DNA from: Channa striata
Taxonomy: Eukaryota > Chordata > Actinopteri > Anabantiformes > Channidae
Length of the DNA: 64,000 nt
Direction of reading: 5' to 3'
NCBI GenBank assembly: GCA_033026295.1
Contig: CM065168.1
Span: forward strand, 43,784,875 to 43,848,874
In this document: positions 24,240 through 37,600 of the stretch, one piece after another
Position numbering within the stretch: the first letter of the stretch is position 1
Layout of the letters: the number at the start of each line of letters is the position of its first letter
Notes under the pieces: generated by a model
Database searches by the model: none
What the model saw: the letters and a program-made list of their open reading frames with translations, nothing else
What the model was told of the DNA's origin: nothing
Position numbers and translations under genes: made by a program

Positions 24240-24380
24240 CCATCATCTTTAGTATTTTCCGTTGTCGGGCCAACGCTCGTTAACCCGAACAACCTTCCGG
24301 CAGGTTGGCGCGCTGACGTCGGAGTCCAGCGTGTTGGGGGCGGGGCGGGCTCACACAGGACCAATCACAGCCACACGCAG
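24200..24380 (-). promoter_or_regulatory. Candidate CpG/GC-box promoter of the LRAT paralog
   Basis: A local CpG-rich stretch in AT-rich surroundings contains GGGGCGGGGCGGG near 24,337-24,350, a CCAAT box near 24,361, and a CRE-like TGACGTC near 24,313. On the minus strand these precede an ATG-containing segment ending in CTCTCAG|GTGACA near 24,203, a good splice donor. This could be a 5' non-coding exon of the gene starting at 22,236. No transcript supports it. Confidence 0.45.
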
Positions 24381-26203
24381 CCCCAGGTGTAACGGTGTAA
24401 TTTTAGACTATTTTATTTCTGGACCTACAACGTGAACTAACCCCTCGGTCACGCTGGAATTTAAACAGATAGTGTTTCAAGCGTTTTCAAGCTTGTGGAG
24501 CTGAAAGTGGAGATGCAGCAACTTGATGTCGCTTCAAGTCTTTGATTTTGCAAGGCTAAAAATATGACATGTGGTGTCTAATGTGTACGGGTAGTTTGGA
24601 ACGGTGTGTCTGAGAGGTCATCATTCAGCATGGAGGCAGAGCAAACACACTGACAGTGACAATCACTGACGTCTGCTGTGACTACACGTCAGTTACTGCA
24701 GATCCCCCTGGTTCTCAGTAGAGGGCAACAGATACCAAGCTCTGTTATTATTCATAAGACCTGCAAACCTGAAATAAATGGGGATTCTGCAAATCAAATA
24801 CAGGGAGCCACACAGAAACAGAGGGATCAGCTTGTGATATTTCACTGAACTGAATGAGTTGTTGAGTGAATGTACCAACACATCTTTACCCCTCAAACAC
24901 CCGTAAGAAGTCCACTCTACTTCCACTTTTTATTTACATAAAACAAACTCAATATAAATTGTTACACTGTCATAAAAAATAAATTCTGTACAAAAGTTTT
25001 TGACTGTTAGAAAACAATCAGCTTGTGAAGGATATTTATAGATATTTACACAAGAGCTTCAGGGGCTGACATGAACACAATCTGCTCTGCTCCGAAAAGA
25101 GTTTTTGTGAATGGAAGGGAAACTTTGTGTTGTTATTGTAGGATTGCATGTGAATGTAGATGCCACAGAGCTAGAGTGTCTTAGTGTAAGTGTGTAAAAA
25201 TGGAATAAATGGCTTTGCAGCAAACTAAATCTTTTTTGGGGGGGGTTAATAAATGTTTATTAATTAATTATTCCATGTATATGGTACCCTGAACAATTGG
25301 TGTTTGACTGAAAAAAGCTGAAATTGGTTTTAAAGCACAAGAACGAGTTGTGCTGATGTTCTATATTTTTCTTACTGCGTTTACATAAAGAAATGTAACA
25401 CAAGTGGGATTAAACTGATGAAGATGTAGAAGGGGCTCACAGTGCACGGTCCTTCATAGGCTGACATCTAACTAAGATCAACCTGATTCTTTGAAGCTTA
25501 CAGTTTTAAATCCCACTGTTAAGCCAATCAGGGCAAAATCTAGCTGTGACATGTACATTTGTTTTCTTCTTTAAATTGATTACATGCGCTCATTTACTCA
25601 GAAAAATGTAAAATATTATATGATGGAAATAATGTGTTTTGTTCACTAACTCTGTGGTTTTCTGAAGAAGTTTCATATAATTTTGGGGAAACTGTTAGAA
25701 GCGACACCACACCATGCTGGAAGACTGACCAAAAAAAATGCTGAGTTCATAAAAGTCAGTTTGTCAATACAAAATCTACAGCTGCAGTAAAAGCAGCAAT
25801 TAATAAATAGTTTTTGGTTGGTTCAATGACTCAGGTGGAAAACCACAACTTCTCTGTTATTGTTGCAATCATCGTCCCCAAACAACCAATTCTGGGCAGC
25901 GTTAGGTCTCTGTTACATTTTAAATATCTTTTAGATGTCAGTTCAGTCCAGGTTCCTATCACTGCTAATGCTAACTACCAGTTTATTCTTCTTCTTTGTT
26001 TCAAACAAAAAAGAAGAACAAAATGTGTGACAGCATGTGGAGAAGTAGAAAGCTACAAATCGATATAGACCTAATGATTATTGTGTTATTGTTAGCTTGC
26101 ATGAAACTGTTTGCAGATGACTATGTCCTTTACATCAGTCTTCCAACACGGTGGCTCAGCTTCTGTTGAACGAGAGGTGATGGTGGAGGTTGTCCTGAAG
26201 CTC
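24381..26203. other. Intergenic between the two LRAT paralogs
   Basis: AT-rich sequence without a recognisable gene. The 3' UTR of the downstream LRAT copy probably occupies its right part; AATAAA on minus lies near 25,981. Confidence 0.5.
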
Positions 26204-28898
26204 CTAGCTGGCCATCCACAGGGTGAAGGGGATGAGGAGGGTGAACAGGGCCGTGCTGGAGGAGACTCCCAAATACCCCATTGACAGGAGCCCCAGCAGT
26301 CCCGTCAGAAGGACGTTGCGCTTGTCCCGGATCAGTGACTTCAGCCACTCACAGAACTGCAGGAAAAGAGGACAATACAATTAACAAACCAGTATCAGAA
26401 TATTTTATGGAAGCATGATAAACCAAGGAAAGCCAGCTCCTCTCCAGCATACTGGACAAATTAATGGAAAAAACGGAAAAGTAAATGTGCAGGTGGTAAA
26501 AACAATAGAATTTTATCACACTTGATAATCGGGTCATGATTAAAGTTTAAAGAGAAATAAGAAATTGCATACTGACCAACTGATATTTTAGAAGGGAATG
26601 GACAATTTTACGTTTAAATTTTGGAATGACAAACAGCATAACTGCTGTAAGACTTATTATAATTAAATAACTAACACGCCTTACCCTGCCTCAATCGTTT
26701 TAAATTTGGGTGGCCAGAACCACTGTGGTCGTTATAGCAGCAAAAAACTATTTGGCCATATTGTGGCGGCAAAACAAGATAAAAACGAACATGAACATGC
26801 CAATGAACACTTCTAAATCAGAAAATATGACCTTTCTAACTGCTGACCTTGCCTGAGATTCTTCATATTTTAAGGGCTTTCCCCCCCGGCTTCTACTGCA
26901 GGGTTGTAATTTTGCTCTAAGTGGTTTTCAGTAACAGCTTCTACTGAAAAAATGTTTCCACCTCAACCTCACAGTTTCTGGTCTGAAGAGCCTCGGCCTG
27001 AAATTCACCTCTGCTCCGAAAGATTTGTGCCATAATAACCACAGCTATGCTACATGTATCCTGAAAGGCTGAAACTGATGAAGTGAAGCTGAAAATTAAG
27101 GCAGGACATATTGATTTAAAGGCATTTTCAAGGAAAAATACAATCATATCCTCATGTAAAAATCTTGCAGTTGTCTACGATTTTTATAGTTTTTTAATAA
27201 ATGTTATAGATTAAAGTGTTACGTGAGTCCACTTAAATGCATATGGAAGATAAAAACAATCCTAAACTCATTCTGTCTCCGTCCCTGAGCCAACTTGTGG
27301 TTAAAAAAAAAAAAAAAAACGATTGCCATGTGAGGCCCCCGTTAGAGCTCCTGCTGGCCCCCAGCCCCCATTTAACAAACCTGTAAGAAGCAGACTCTGA
27401 GGCAGGTCAGATGTTTAGGTTAGCAATTACAGGAAGTGAAACTGGATCAGGGAAAAACTCTCCCTGCGGCCTGAGGGTGAAGCCCAGGGTCTGAATGGAC
27501 AAACGCACCCCCGCCATCTAACACTAATGCCATCCCCCACTTAAAAAGATCAGGACCTAAGATGACAAAGATTACAACAAATAAAACCTGTCATCTAGTC
27601 ACTCATCATCAGGTTTAAACTAAAACGTGTCATGATTTGAATTTTAAACCTTTTTTAGACCTGCACTGATACATTTTTACTTTGAATACACAATTGTGGC
27701 CAAAGTTTCAGATATATACACAACTAACAGCATTTGCAGAGCTCAGTCGGATTCCCCAAACAAACTCCACAGGGAAATGTCGAAATGATTGGATGAGAGT
27801 TTTCAAGTGTGACTCAGAAATGTGTCTACAAACCCGAAACAAACATATGAGACCATATTCCACCAAGCTGCGACTTTCTTTCTGGATCCAAAGAAAGATG
27901 ACAGCCCATGTCAAATAGGTTCAATCTGATTATTTTACCATCCACCTGGGTAGAAAATGTTTTCTGAGCAGCGCTAAGGGATTTTAATGGGCTGTCCATC
28001 ATCTTTAGGAAAAACTGAGTTACCTCTGTGCTAATGGCTGAGGGGCACAAACCGGGGCTCCGTGAGCAGGAGCCTCCACTGCCCTTCTTCATCATTCTCC
28101 TCATCATCATCAGTCTGCACTGATTCTGACTCTCTGCTGCTGTTTGGTTTCTGGCGGGCAGCTCCCGTCTGAATGCAGCTCTTGTTCTCTGGACTTTTCC
28201 AAGGAGCGACCCAGATTTTCCTCTAGTTTAAAAACAGTCACACACTGATGTTTTGTTTTATTTTTGACCGAGGAGGAGGCGGAGATTCAGAAGTCTGCCT
28301 GTACACCAATATTTTACTAAAGTAAAGATATAATAACTATCCTGCATTTGAAATCCTTCAGTTAAAATAGAGATGTGAAGTGTACTTAAGGTGTCAAGAG
28401 TAAAAATACTCATTTATTCTGTGTGGCTCATTACTGAGGCTCTGTGGGTTTAGTCCAGACCAGATTAATGAGATGGAACAGGAGATGATAAATGGACAAA
28501 TGACAATAAAAACATAGTTCTGCTACACAAGTCTGTTATGGGATTCTGGGCTTGAATTTTATTTTTAGCTGAAATAAAATCTGAGAGGTTTCCAGAAACA
28601 TGGAAACTACCCGTTTACTCCTCGGGAATGCAAAGAACTAATGTAATGAAGTGCAAATACTGAAATTCGATTAATGCACCAACTTGGTTCTAACACATCT
28701 TTGATGCTCAGTCTGAAAGTTATTATATTCCATTTTAAAGGTTTAGGTGGTGCAGAAAATATAAACACATTCACTAATTAAAGACAAAACAAAGAACTCG
28801 ACTCTCCAAAGCACAACGTGCAGCAACTTGGTTAGTGGAACCTTTCTACATTTTAGGAGGCTACACAGTCCAGCACGACGGGGGGCGGGTGTGTGTGT

Positions 28899-28935
<37 letters not shown>

Positions 28936-29832
28936 GGGGTCCTGCAGGAGCACGTCCTTTGTTCAGACCAGGTGGGTGCGTAAATTAATCTCCATTCAGA
29001 AGAAACAATAATCTTTGGATGCGCAAAAATAGGAAACACCTGCAGGCTGCAGGAAATACAGAAACAAAGTCGTCCTGCATGTAATAAAATTAATAATCAA
29101 GTTATAAAGTTGCATTGAAATGTAAAACTTTTGGTTTAATTTGGAAAACGTACAACAAAGACTGGTTTTGGAGATCACCACCTGCGCTCCGATGCGCCAG
29201 CAGCTACATCAGGGGTCTCCTGCAGGCCCGCCCGCACAAACCCGGTCCCGGCTCCTCACCTTCTCGGTCTGCAGGCTCCGCGCGGTGCCGTAGCGGCAGT
29301 AGGTGACGAAGTGCTCGCAGTTGTTCCACAGCAAACTGTAGGACACGGAGCCGACCAGCAGCTCCGCGCGCACGGCCACCTCCTCCGCGGACAGCGGGCT
29401 CCGGCGCACCGCCGCGTCCATGGCGTTGGGCAGGATCCCAGCCCCGTACGCGAAGTCCTCCACCGAGTCCACCCGGATGCTGGCGCGCTTGGACAGCACC
29501 CCGAGCAGCAGCCGCGTGTTGGTCACCATCTGCTGGATCTGGCGGCGGTCGGCGGTCAGCACCGGCAGGATGTCCGGGATGAGGTGCGCCACGCGGTTGT
29601 CGCCCAGGTAGATGCCGAAGTGCGTGAAGAGCGTCCGCGGCACCTCCAGCAGGTCGCCGCGCTGGAACTTCTGCGGAGCCGCGGCGGGCGGCGGCACCGA
29701 TTCGTCGCGTTCACAGCGCCGGGGGAGCGCCGGGTCCCCGGGGTCTGCGCCCAGAGGAGGCAGCAGGCTGGACAGCTTGATGTGGGCGAGGAGGAAGAGT
29801 CTCTCCAGGAGGAAGGTGAGCGTGTCCAACAT
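26204..29832 (-). CDS. lrat: Lecithin retinol acyltransferase, two coding exons, intact
   Basis: Exon 29260-29832 (191 codons) ends '...RSLQTEK|GTGAGG'. Exon 26204-26356 starts 'FCEWLKSLIRDKR' and ends '...FTLWMAS*'. The product is 241 residues; human LRAT has 230 and the same single coding intron. The start was taken at the Met of 'MLDTLTFLLERLFLL', which fits the N-terminal hydrophobic anchor; an upstream in-frame Met (29,865) would add 11 residues. Motifs: 'RGDLLEVPRTLFTHFGIYLG' (first catalytic His), 'NRVAHLIPDILP' (second His), 'SIRVDSVEDFAYG', and 'LLWNNCEHFVTYCRYG' with the catalytic Cys. A C-terminal hydrophobic span anchors it in the ER membrane. It transfers an acyl group from phosphatidylcholine to all-trans-retinol for vitamin A storage and the visual cycle. 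The first exon is strikingly GC-rich (CGC/GCG codons), unlike the five-exon paralog next door. Confidence 0.93.
28889..28933. repeat. (GT)n microsatellite
   Basis: About 22 GT units with one GTAT interruption, followed by a G7 run, in the single coding intron of the intact LRAT gene. Confidence 0.9.
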
Positions 29833-31189
29833 GACTGCAGCAGGAGGAGAAGACCGCAGACACAAGGGGGATCCGTGTTCTCTGTCCTCCCTCTGTCGTC
29901 TCCGGAGGCTTTTCCTCCTCCAGGGTCATTTGGAGACGGAGGAGGAGGAGGAGGACCGTGAGGTGGGGCTAAGGAGGGAGACTTTCCGAAGTCATCCATC
30001 GCTGGAGTCTGTGGATGGACTGAAGCTTAATATCAGAGCACCAGAACGACGCATTAATTTGAATATTCTACAGTTTTTGTTCTTAGAGTCACTGTGTGTT
30101 TGACTGACAGAAGAACTACTGACTGACCTGAGCACATTGTGCAGATATCAAAAGGAGAAAGATGAATGTGCAGAGGTTATAATGTGTGTGTCCTTACAGG
30201 TTTTCAAGCAGTGCACAGATGGTCAAAGTCCAAACCAACAAAAGTCACCACGTAGCTCTAAAGTTCAACTGATAGCTGAGCAGCCGTCACATCAGGGGGA
30301 TCAATTGGACGTCTGTGGACAAGAGACCTCGGCAAACGTGGATGCTATTAGTGGAGGTGGGATGTACCCAAAGATGACGAGAGAGGAAAAAACTAAAAAC
30401 ATAAACTGAAAGTTGTGCAACTGAACTCCTTTATCGATGGACATAAATCCCAGATTTTATCGTGCTATCTTTTGTAGATAAGGAGTGAGCTGGCATCGTC
30501 CCTCTGCCTGGCTCAAATAGACTTCATTAAAGTCTGATCACCACCAGCGACACAAAATAAATCAAGAAAGGATCAGATTTTCATCTCAAATGGATATTAA
30601 AGTTCCAAGTGAGTTCCTGAGCTTTGATGCTATGACACATAATCACAAGGGACACTTTCATAAAGATAAGACAGATGTGCTGTCTAAAGTGAGACCAGAG
30701 AAGCATTTTTAGAATGATGAATAATCATGATGAGCTGCTGAGGTTTTCAGCGGCGCCAACTGTATTTTTCAGGTGTCGACATTTAGAAACTGCTGTGATG
30801 TGACTGAATCTCATAAAGAGTCTTTTACTTAGGTTTATTACTGTTCAGTTTCTTACAAAACCGAGGTGCGAGTGTTTTCATAAAGCACTGCTGACTGTGA
30901 GCATGTCATCACGAATCACTGTGGGAGTCACATTATTAGGAACCCTCTGAACTGTGCACGTCCTTTGGGAAAGCACGTGTTATTTGCGCTGTATATCTAC
31001 AATAAAGTTCACTCTGATCCAAAGTAAAGTCAGTGAGCCGGACGTTCACCAACACCAATGCAAACTGTGTCAAGCTGTTCTGACTGTCTCTTACAACCTG
31101 CATCTCTTTTCAGGACGGGCTTCTGCAGAGCATGTAAACACTAACTGTCTGACAACAGAGACACAAGTCCAACCTAGAAAACCAGACAT

Positions 31190-31760
31190 AAACACAGCAA
31201 CAAATTTGCACCGACAAAGGGACGCAAAGGGACATAAAGGTGAGTCACAGAGGAACGAAATAACCGCAAGGATGACTACAAGGAATGACTCCACGGCAAG
31301 CAAAAAGCAAAACAACAAAAAAGACACACAGCAGCTACAGACATAAAGGGACACAAAGCAACTAAACAAATATATCCACAAATAAGATAAGACGCAAAAT
31401 GACCATAAAGAGATGCAAGCATCTCAAAATGACTGACTACAAAGACGCACACAAAACAACTGCAATGGGAGGCAAAATGGCTGCAAAGAGATTCAAAGAG
31501 ACACAAAGAGACAAGAAAGGTGCACAACAGCTATCGAGAGCTGCAAAATGAACACATTTAGATGTAAAACCGTTAATAAGAGACTGATGAGTTAATGAGT
31601 GACTGACGTCACTACAGAGACACTCAAGATGCACTGAAGTATTGCACAGCAAGGGAAGAAAAGTGAGTTCAAAGAAGCAGAAAGACCAAATATGAATGCA
31701 GAGACTCAAAAATAAAGAGAATAACCACAAAGAGATGAATGTGAGACTCAAACTGCAAAC
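31190..31760. repeat. Degenerate 'AAAGAGACACAAA' minisatellite
   Basis: Many diverged repeats of a roughly 12-20 nt theme such as GACACAAAG, ACAAAGAGATGCAA, CAAAGAGACACAAAGAGACA and TCAAAATGAC. Spacing and sequence are too irregular for a CRISPR array, and the host is eukaryotic. This low complexity explains the long open frames seen here. Confidence 0.7.
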
Positions 31761-34569
31761 ACGAACCCCAACACAAACCTAGTAAAGGCAAAACAGCAAC
31801 ATAAAATCATCAGAATCTAAAGTCATAAAACGTAGAAGAGCAACACAAAACACGTGCGCATTAACCACAGCACGTTTTCTCCTTGACTTCGAAAGGAGTC
31901 TGAAAGCGTCTGACAAAGGACTGAGTGTAAAGGTCCCCGTCACATACAGTGCACAGACATGAGCGGAGCATCGTGGGAACTCTGACGCCCAGACGGAGAA
32001 ACGCTGAGGTCAGAGCTGTTCAGCTTCTTCAAACCACAGAACGGCTTCACCCACAACGCTTGGTAACTGAAGGCCTAATTCTAACCAAAACCTAATTTGA
32101 ACCCACAAAAAGCCGTTTGAAGTGGTGTGGACCAGCTAAAAACCAGAATTTGTCCACAGGCGGCTATAAAGACATGTCCACACACACACACTATAAGCTG
32201 TATGTGAAATGCAGACTCAGCTCTCGACTCAATGACTCAACGTTCTAAAGAATTTTTACAAAAAAAAAAAAAAAAAAATATTGGAGAGTTCAATCCTAGT
32301 AAAGAAGAAGAATTTGCCGGATTAAGTTTTGAAGTTTGTGTTTTACAATGACTCAGTTTTTAGGATGGAATGAACAATGAATCAGAAATCTGAAAACATG
32401 TTTTTCTCCGTGTTACACTTTGCTCAACGTACAGCTTTCCTAACAGGGAAGGAAGCCTTTAGTCATCTCCAAGACTCTGTGACACTGTAAGTAACACTCA
32501 AGTTAGTCACGATCGAACCTCCTCGGTGATCACAGGCTGACCTCGCAGCCCATCACACAGGTCTGTGCACAGCAGTGGTTGTTTTTCCCCCTATAACTGT
32601 GGTTTGGACGCATTGAGTCCAGTCAAAAGGCAGCGTCCCATGGATATTTTGTCTTAGCTTCCAGGCACCATAGGCGGACTGAAGGAAGGGTCTTGGGACG
32701 TGACTATGAAAGGGTCCAGTGCCCACAAACGTACAAATCAACACAGCAATACTTTTAACAATAGAGCAAAGGTGAGGGAGTGCCTTTTAATGCAATGCGG
32801 GGTCACTGACCTGAATCCCTGCTGATTTGATCACGTGACGTTCTGCTCATGAAGTCACGATTTTACCAGTCGACAACGATAACCTTCAATGTTGTTTCCA
32901 TATCCGGAGACATGATGCTTCAGGTTGTTCTTCTGTCTGTCCCATTTTCATGAAGGTTATATCTCAGGAGCACCTGGAAGGAATTTCTTGGACTGATCAG
33001 AATGAGCCTGGAGACATGTCGGTTTTGTAGGATTGTAGCTGGGCACCTCAGTGGCACCAGGCACGAAAACAGGTCGCTGTCCTAGTGTGTGTGGTTTTTT
33101 TAATCCTAAACAGTCAAAAACTCTGAACGACAACTGTGCAAACATAGAGGTTAGAGAGGGTTTGGACACAAAGTAAACTGGTTTTTTTACATCGGAAACT
33201 TGACTCATGTCAGCTGGATTTTCTTTCTTCTTGGTTCCCACAAACCTGGATGACTGAGAACCTTCACAGACACGGTTTGGTTTAGTAAAAGTATTTGGCT
33301 TAAATGAACTGATCCAAGCCTCTGCACTAAAGACTACATAAACTTATGAAGCCCTCAACTTTCTGTTTGAACACAACTCTGTTATTGTAGATTCCACATC
33401 TTATTTTATATTGTGTTACATCATGTTTAACATCTTAATTAGTCCCCATAAAAAAACATTTATACTTGTACTGTTATAATGTATTTTCTATGCCTGCAAC
33501 ACCTTGTAAGTCAGCACAAATATTGCAGAACCAACATTGTACGCGATTAAAAAAAGTTGCAAAATCTGTGACTGTTGGCAGATTTCATCATCATCTTTTC
33601 AGCACAACACTCCTCACAAGAATCTAAATTCAGCTGTTGTGGTTCTTCATCTGCAGCGTCAACACTTTGTCTGAATTGTCTGAATGCTGCTGGAGGGACG
33701 CCACACCCCGAGCATGATGGGTAATTCACTCATTTGTTACAATCAAGTCAGTGAAGCTGCTCATTTCTTCTCAATCATTCATTGCTTCTCCTCCTCTTTA
33801 AAGAGCAGGAGAGGATTTAGGGATTAAGGGCAGATTATGGAAACACACACACACACACACACTGAGCCTTCTCACCCCCCTGAGGCAGCCTGTGTGGTGT
33901 TGAATGACCCAAGTATGAGATTTGGCTGTTGAATGTGTGTTGAGGCGACCCCGGCTGAGCTGCTGTGAAAAGGTGAATGGAGCTGAGTGACAGGGTGGAG
34001 GATGAGGTCAGGCTGCTCAGTGTGTGTGTTACCCTGCATGGTGTAAATGCGCTGCAGCAGTTTGGGAAGGGGGAGTCAATGGGAGTTTTAAAGAGGACAA
34101 AACCTGCAGACAGTCCCAAACAAAAACTCCATTAGCATCTCCTCCCAGATGATACTGTAAAATTTACTAACAATAAACGTCAATTAAGAAAAGAAAATCC
34201 TCAATTAGAATTCAAAACGTTCGACAAAGTTTGCCGATATTAGCATGCGACGCAAGACACTCACGGCTACAAAGGGACGGAGTTCTCACCTGCAAAGTCA
34301 GGAGCTTTAGTTAGCGAGCAAAAGACTGAGAATCCAAGTGTCTGAAGTGACTTTTATCTGTACCTGAGATCAGCGTGCAAAATGTTGGAGAATATGCAGA
34401 GATTGTCTACAGGCGTCTGCGGGCGGTTTGTGCTCACAGGGCTAGTGCGCATACTTCAGAGGAGAAGCATAATTCACCTTTGGAGTTCACACATCCGCAG
34501 GGCCCTGTGAGGCCAGCTGCTGTCGAGTTGGTTTCAGGATGCCGGCGGGCACCTTCCACTGGAGTTTTG

Positions 34570-34665
34570 TTTGGGCACGTCCAGCTGGTGAGTGTTGATC
34601 TCGAACACACTGGAGCGATTATGTACATGTCCAGGAGGAGCTGGAAAACATTGATGTAAGAGAGA
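34570..34665 (+). repeat. LINE-like repeat fragment
   Basis: Includes 'TCGAACACACTGGAGCGATT' and 'GTCCAGGAGGAGCTGGAAAA', a decayed form of a sequence common in teleost LINE remnants. A related fragment lies in reverse at about 42,110-42,200. Assigned by recognition only. Confidence 0.35.
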
Positions 34666-37600
34666 GGAGGGGTCTTGGTGGCAGCACCAAGGAGAAAACG
34701 GACAGATGAAAACGTTTGATCAACTTCCATGTAACAGCCACATTAGGCGTCAGTGCAATGAGTGATGCAGGAGCCCCGAAAAATGAAATCAGTCCTGTAG
34801 AAACTTCTCCTAAGTTCGACGGGCCTAGATTTCAGTAAGAGCCTTCTTGACAAAATGTAATAACATTTGGTTCCCGTCTTTGCTGAAGTGTCACTATTTA
34901 CACTTGTGGCATATTCGCACTATCAGGGGGAAAACTCGTCTTTCACTGTGTGTCCCACTGGTTCCTGCGTGGCCCAGTATTGACCCCTACAAAACCCCTG
35001 GGGGCACTAAACAGCAACACCTCAGCTACAATGCTAATCCCGCCAACAGCAGATCAGCACTTTTAGAGGCGTACCCACGCTGAGGTTTCGTCAATTTAAT
35101 CGGCTGTTTGTCTTAAGCGCTGGAACCCTGGAACTCTACCGACTTCATCCCGAGGCAAAGTATGTGAGTACACAAATGTCCCAATGAGACACTCCTAAGA
35201 CTATCTGGACTTTATTCTGTGAGACCCTTGGGACGAAGCCTCCATTCTGTTTGTGAGCACGATGCTCTGTCCTGGATTGTCAGGGGGGTTTAAAGCGAGC
35301 GAATTGTATCATTCAGCTGCCACACCGTCTCACGGGTTATGATGTGTCATAAATAAAACGCTATTTCCTGCAGCCAAGTTTATCTATCATGTTCAGCCTC
35401 CTGTGTGCGCTGAGCCACTGGAATCAAGCAAACCTTCTACCATGAGATGCTTCTGATGAGGACAATGTCCCGCTGCCTGTTGCATGTCCAGAGTTTATAT
35501 TTAAAAGAGGTGATTCTCCATCCGCTCACGCCGTGGTCAACAGTAACTGATTGTGCCCAGAAAAGGTCTGAGCAGAGAAAATCAAAGGTCAACAAAACTT
35601 AGCATGAGGTGCACACGGCAATGACAAGGCCTGCACAGAAGCCATTTATCACGTAACGGTTGATACCACGATAAAACAACAATAAGAAAACTATACAGAG
35701 AAGTTAAAAAATGTAAAACATTTTTTAAAAAACTCTAAAGCACAAAAAGTACTAATTTAAAAGTGAATTTTAAAAATTTTGACGGATTAAGTTGGAGCTC
35801 GTCAGGCTGAATTCACTGGATGTTGGTACGTTGAACATATGATATGTGAATATAGAGTTAATGTTTCTATCTGTATAGTCACGTTATGAATTAAAGAGAC
35901 ATCAGGAGGAATAAATATGGTTGTGCTGTAGCTTACGGGGATCGGAATGAGGATTACTGATTTCTAATAAAAAGGCTGATGTGAAAAAAGCACAAGACAT
36001 TAATAAGTTACTTAATTCTTAATTATACACTAACTGGTGTTTAGCATGTGTACGCGTCTGTTACAAAGTCAAACCTCGGCTTAAATTTAAACACAAAGCA
36101 GCGTTTGTGACGTACAGTCCATTTTTATATTTCTGTATTCGAATGTCGGCTTCCTTCTGTTTTCTACTGTCTTTTCAGAGTCTCTCAGAATTAGTGCCAG
36201 CATGTGTGAGATGTAGACAAAAAAAAAAAAAAAGAACCGGACGCCAAGAGGAGCATAAAGAGAACAGAATAATGACGGATGAGATGTAATTTATCTCCCT
36301 TTCTCCCCAGTGACAGCGCCAGAGATGTTGTGAATGTGTTGCTTTACCTCGCCGTCTGTCAGCACGAGGAGCACAAAGACGACCGCGTCATGACAGACGA
36401 CCTGAGAGTCTCATACTGATTAACGGACACACACACACACCCTCGTTCCCATGCTGTGTGATGTGTGTGTGATGAATGTTAATCAGTATTTCATCCTCAG
36501 TTTGTCAGTCCGATGCTGAAGCTGCTGTTTGGGGGAAACGAGGTTATGTTGGGTTTTTTTTTGGTCGCTTGTTTAAAAGAAGCCGTTCTTTCAAACCCAG
36601 AAATAAGTTAAGCATTAATTAGAAAAACCTAAGGACAAATATTATAGGACAAGCTTAAAGCACATTTGTAAAGATCACTTTTCATGTTTAAAGATACTGG
36701 GAACAACGACACAAATGCTTCTCTGAATACACACAGGAACACACACCCTGAGGTTTCTGCCTCGCTGCTGTCGACACCTTCTGCTGCTCGGCTTCCTGTG
36801 ATAAAGACATACAAGTTAACAAGGACAAGGAAGGACTCCTTCGCAAAAACAGAAGCAATGCCACCACATCTAAACAGCTTTGATCATAAAAAAATCTCTT
36901 TAATCTCTTTAGTATCTACAAAATCATTTAAGTGCATTTAGAGATTTTCAGTGAAAAGCACAACACTCTGTTATGATAAAAACTTGGCAGCAACGTGTTA
37001 CACTTCATTACAATTTACATTTTCAGTCACATAAGTTTGTTTAATTGCAATATTTCTAATCATATTAGTTCACTTGTCTGTGATTTCAATATAATTTTGA
37101 TAACATTTCAAACACAAATACAAAAAAATCAATGTGGTACTTCCATTAATGGCATCAACACATTAGTCTGTAATGCACTTGTGATTCTACAACGAGGTTA
37201 ATGTGAAGAATAGTTTCAGTGGTTTCCCCAGAGTCCTGTAAACCTGTCATATTCCAAAAGGCAACAAAAACTGGCAATCAGCAGCAAAAATGAAAAAATG
37301 AATGATTACTTTAGGGGTCAGTGTAAGTGATTTGTGTAGAACATTTAGAATCTCTGGTGGTTCTCAAGGCTCAACTCTTGGACCTTTGATTTTTTGCCCG
37401 ACTTTGACCAGTACTAAACAACTAGCGAATGTTTTACTGAGGAATTTAGAACAGACAATACAAGCTCCTCAGAGGATTTTAGCTTTTTGAAAAATTTTAT
37501 AAAACACAACATATCTGACACTGACGTGGCTGACGAGGTCGGGTGTTTGGGCCGGTAATTAAACATGTCTGAGGCTGCACAACAACCCCTGCTGATGCTG

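Noticed and set aside
29311..29961. 216-codon open frame on plus over the LRAT first exon
   Set aside because: It is the antisense of a GC-rich real exon. The minus strand carries full LRAT motifs, while the plus frame has none.
30954..31346. 130-codon plus-strand frame
   Set aside because: Runs into the degenerate AAAGAGACACAAA repeat, which explains the absence of stops.
31190..31760. Regular-looking short repeats as a CRISPR array
   Set aside because: Units are diverged and unevenly spaced, there are no unique spacers or cas genes, and the genome is vertebrate.
34434..34730. 98-codon minus-strand frame
   Set aside because: Overlaps a LINE-like fragment and shows no gene features.
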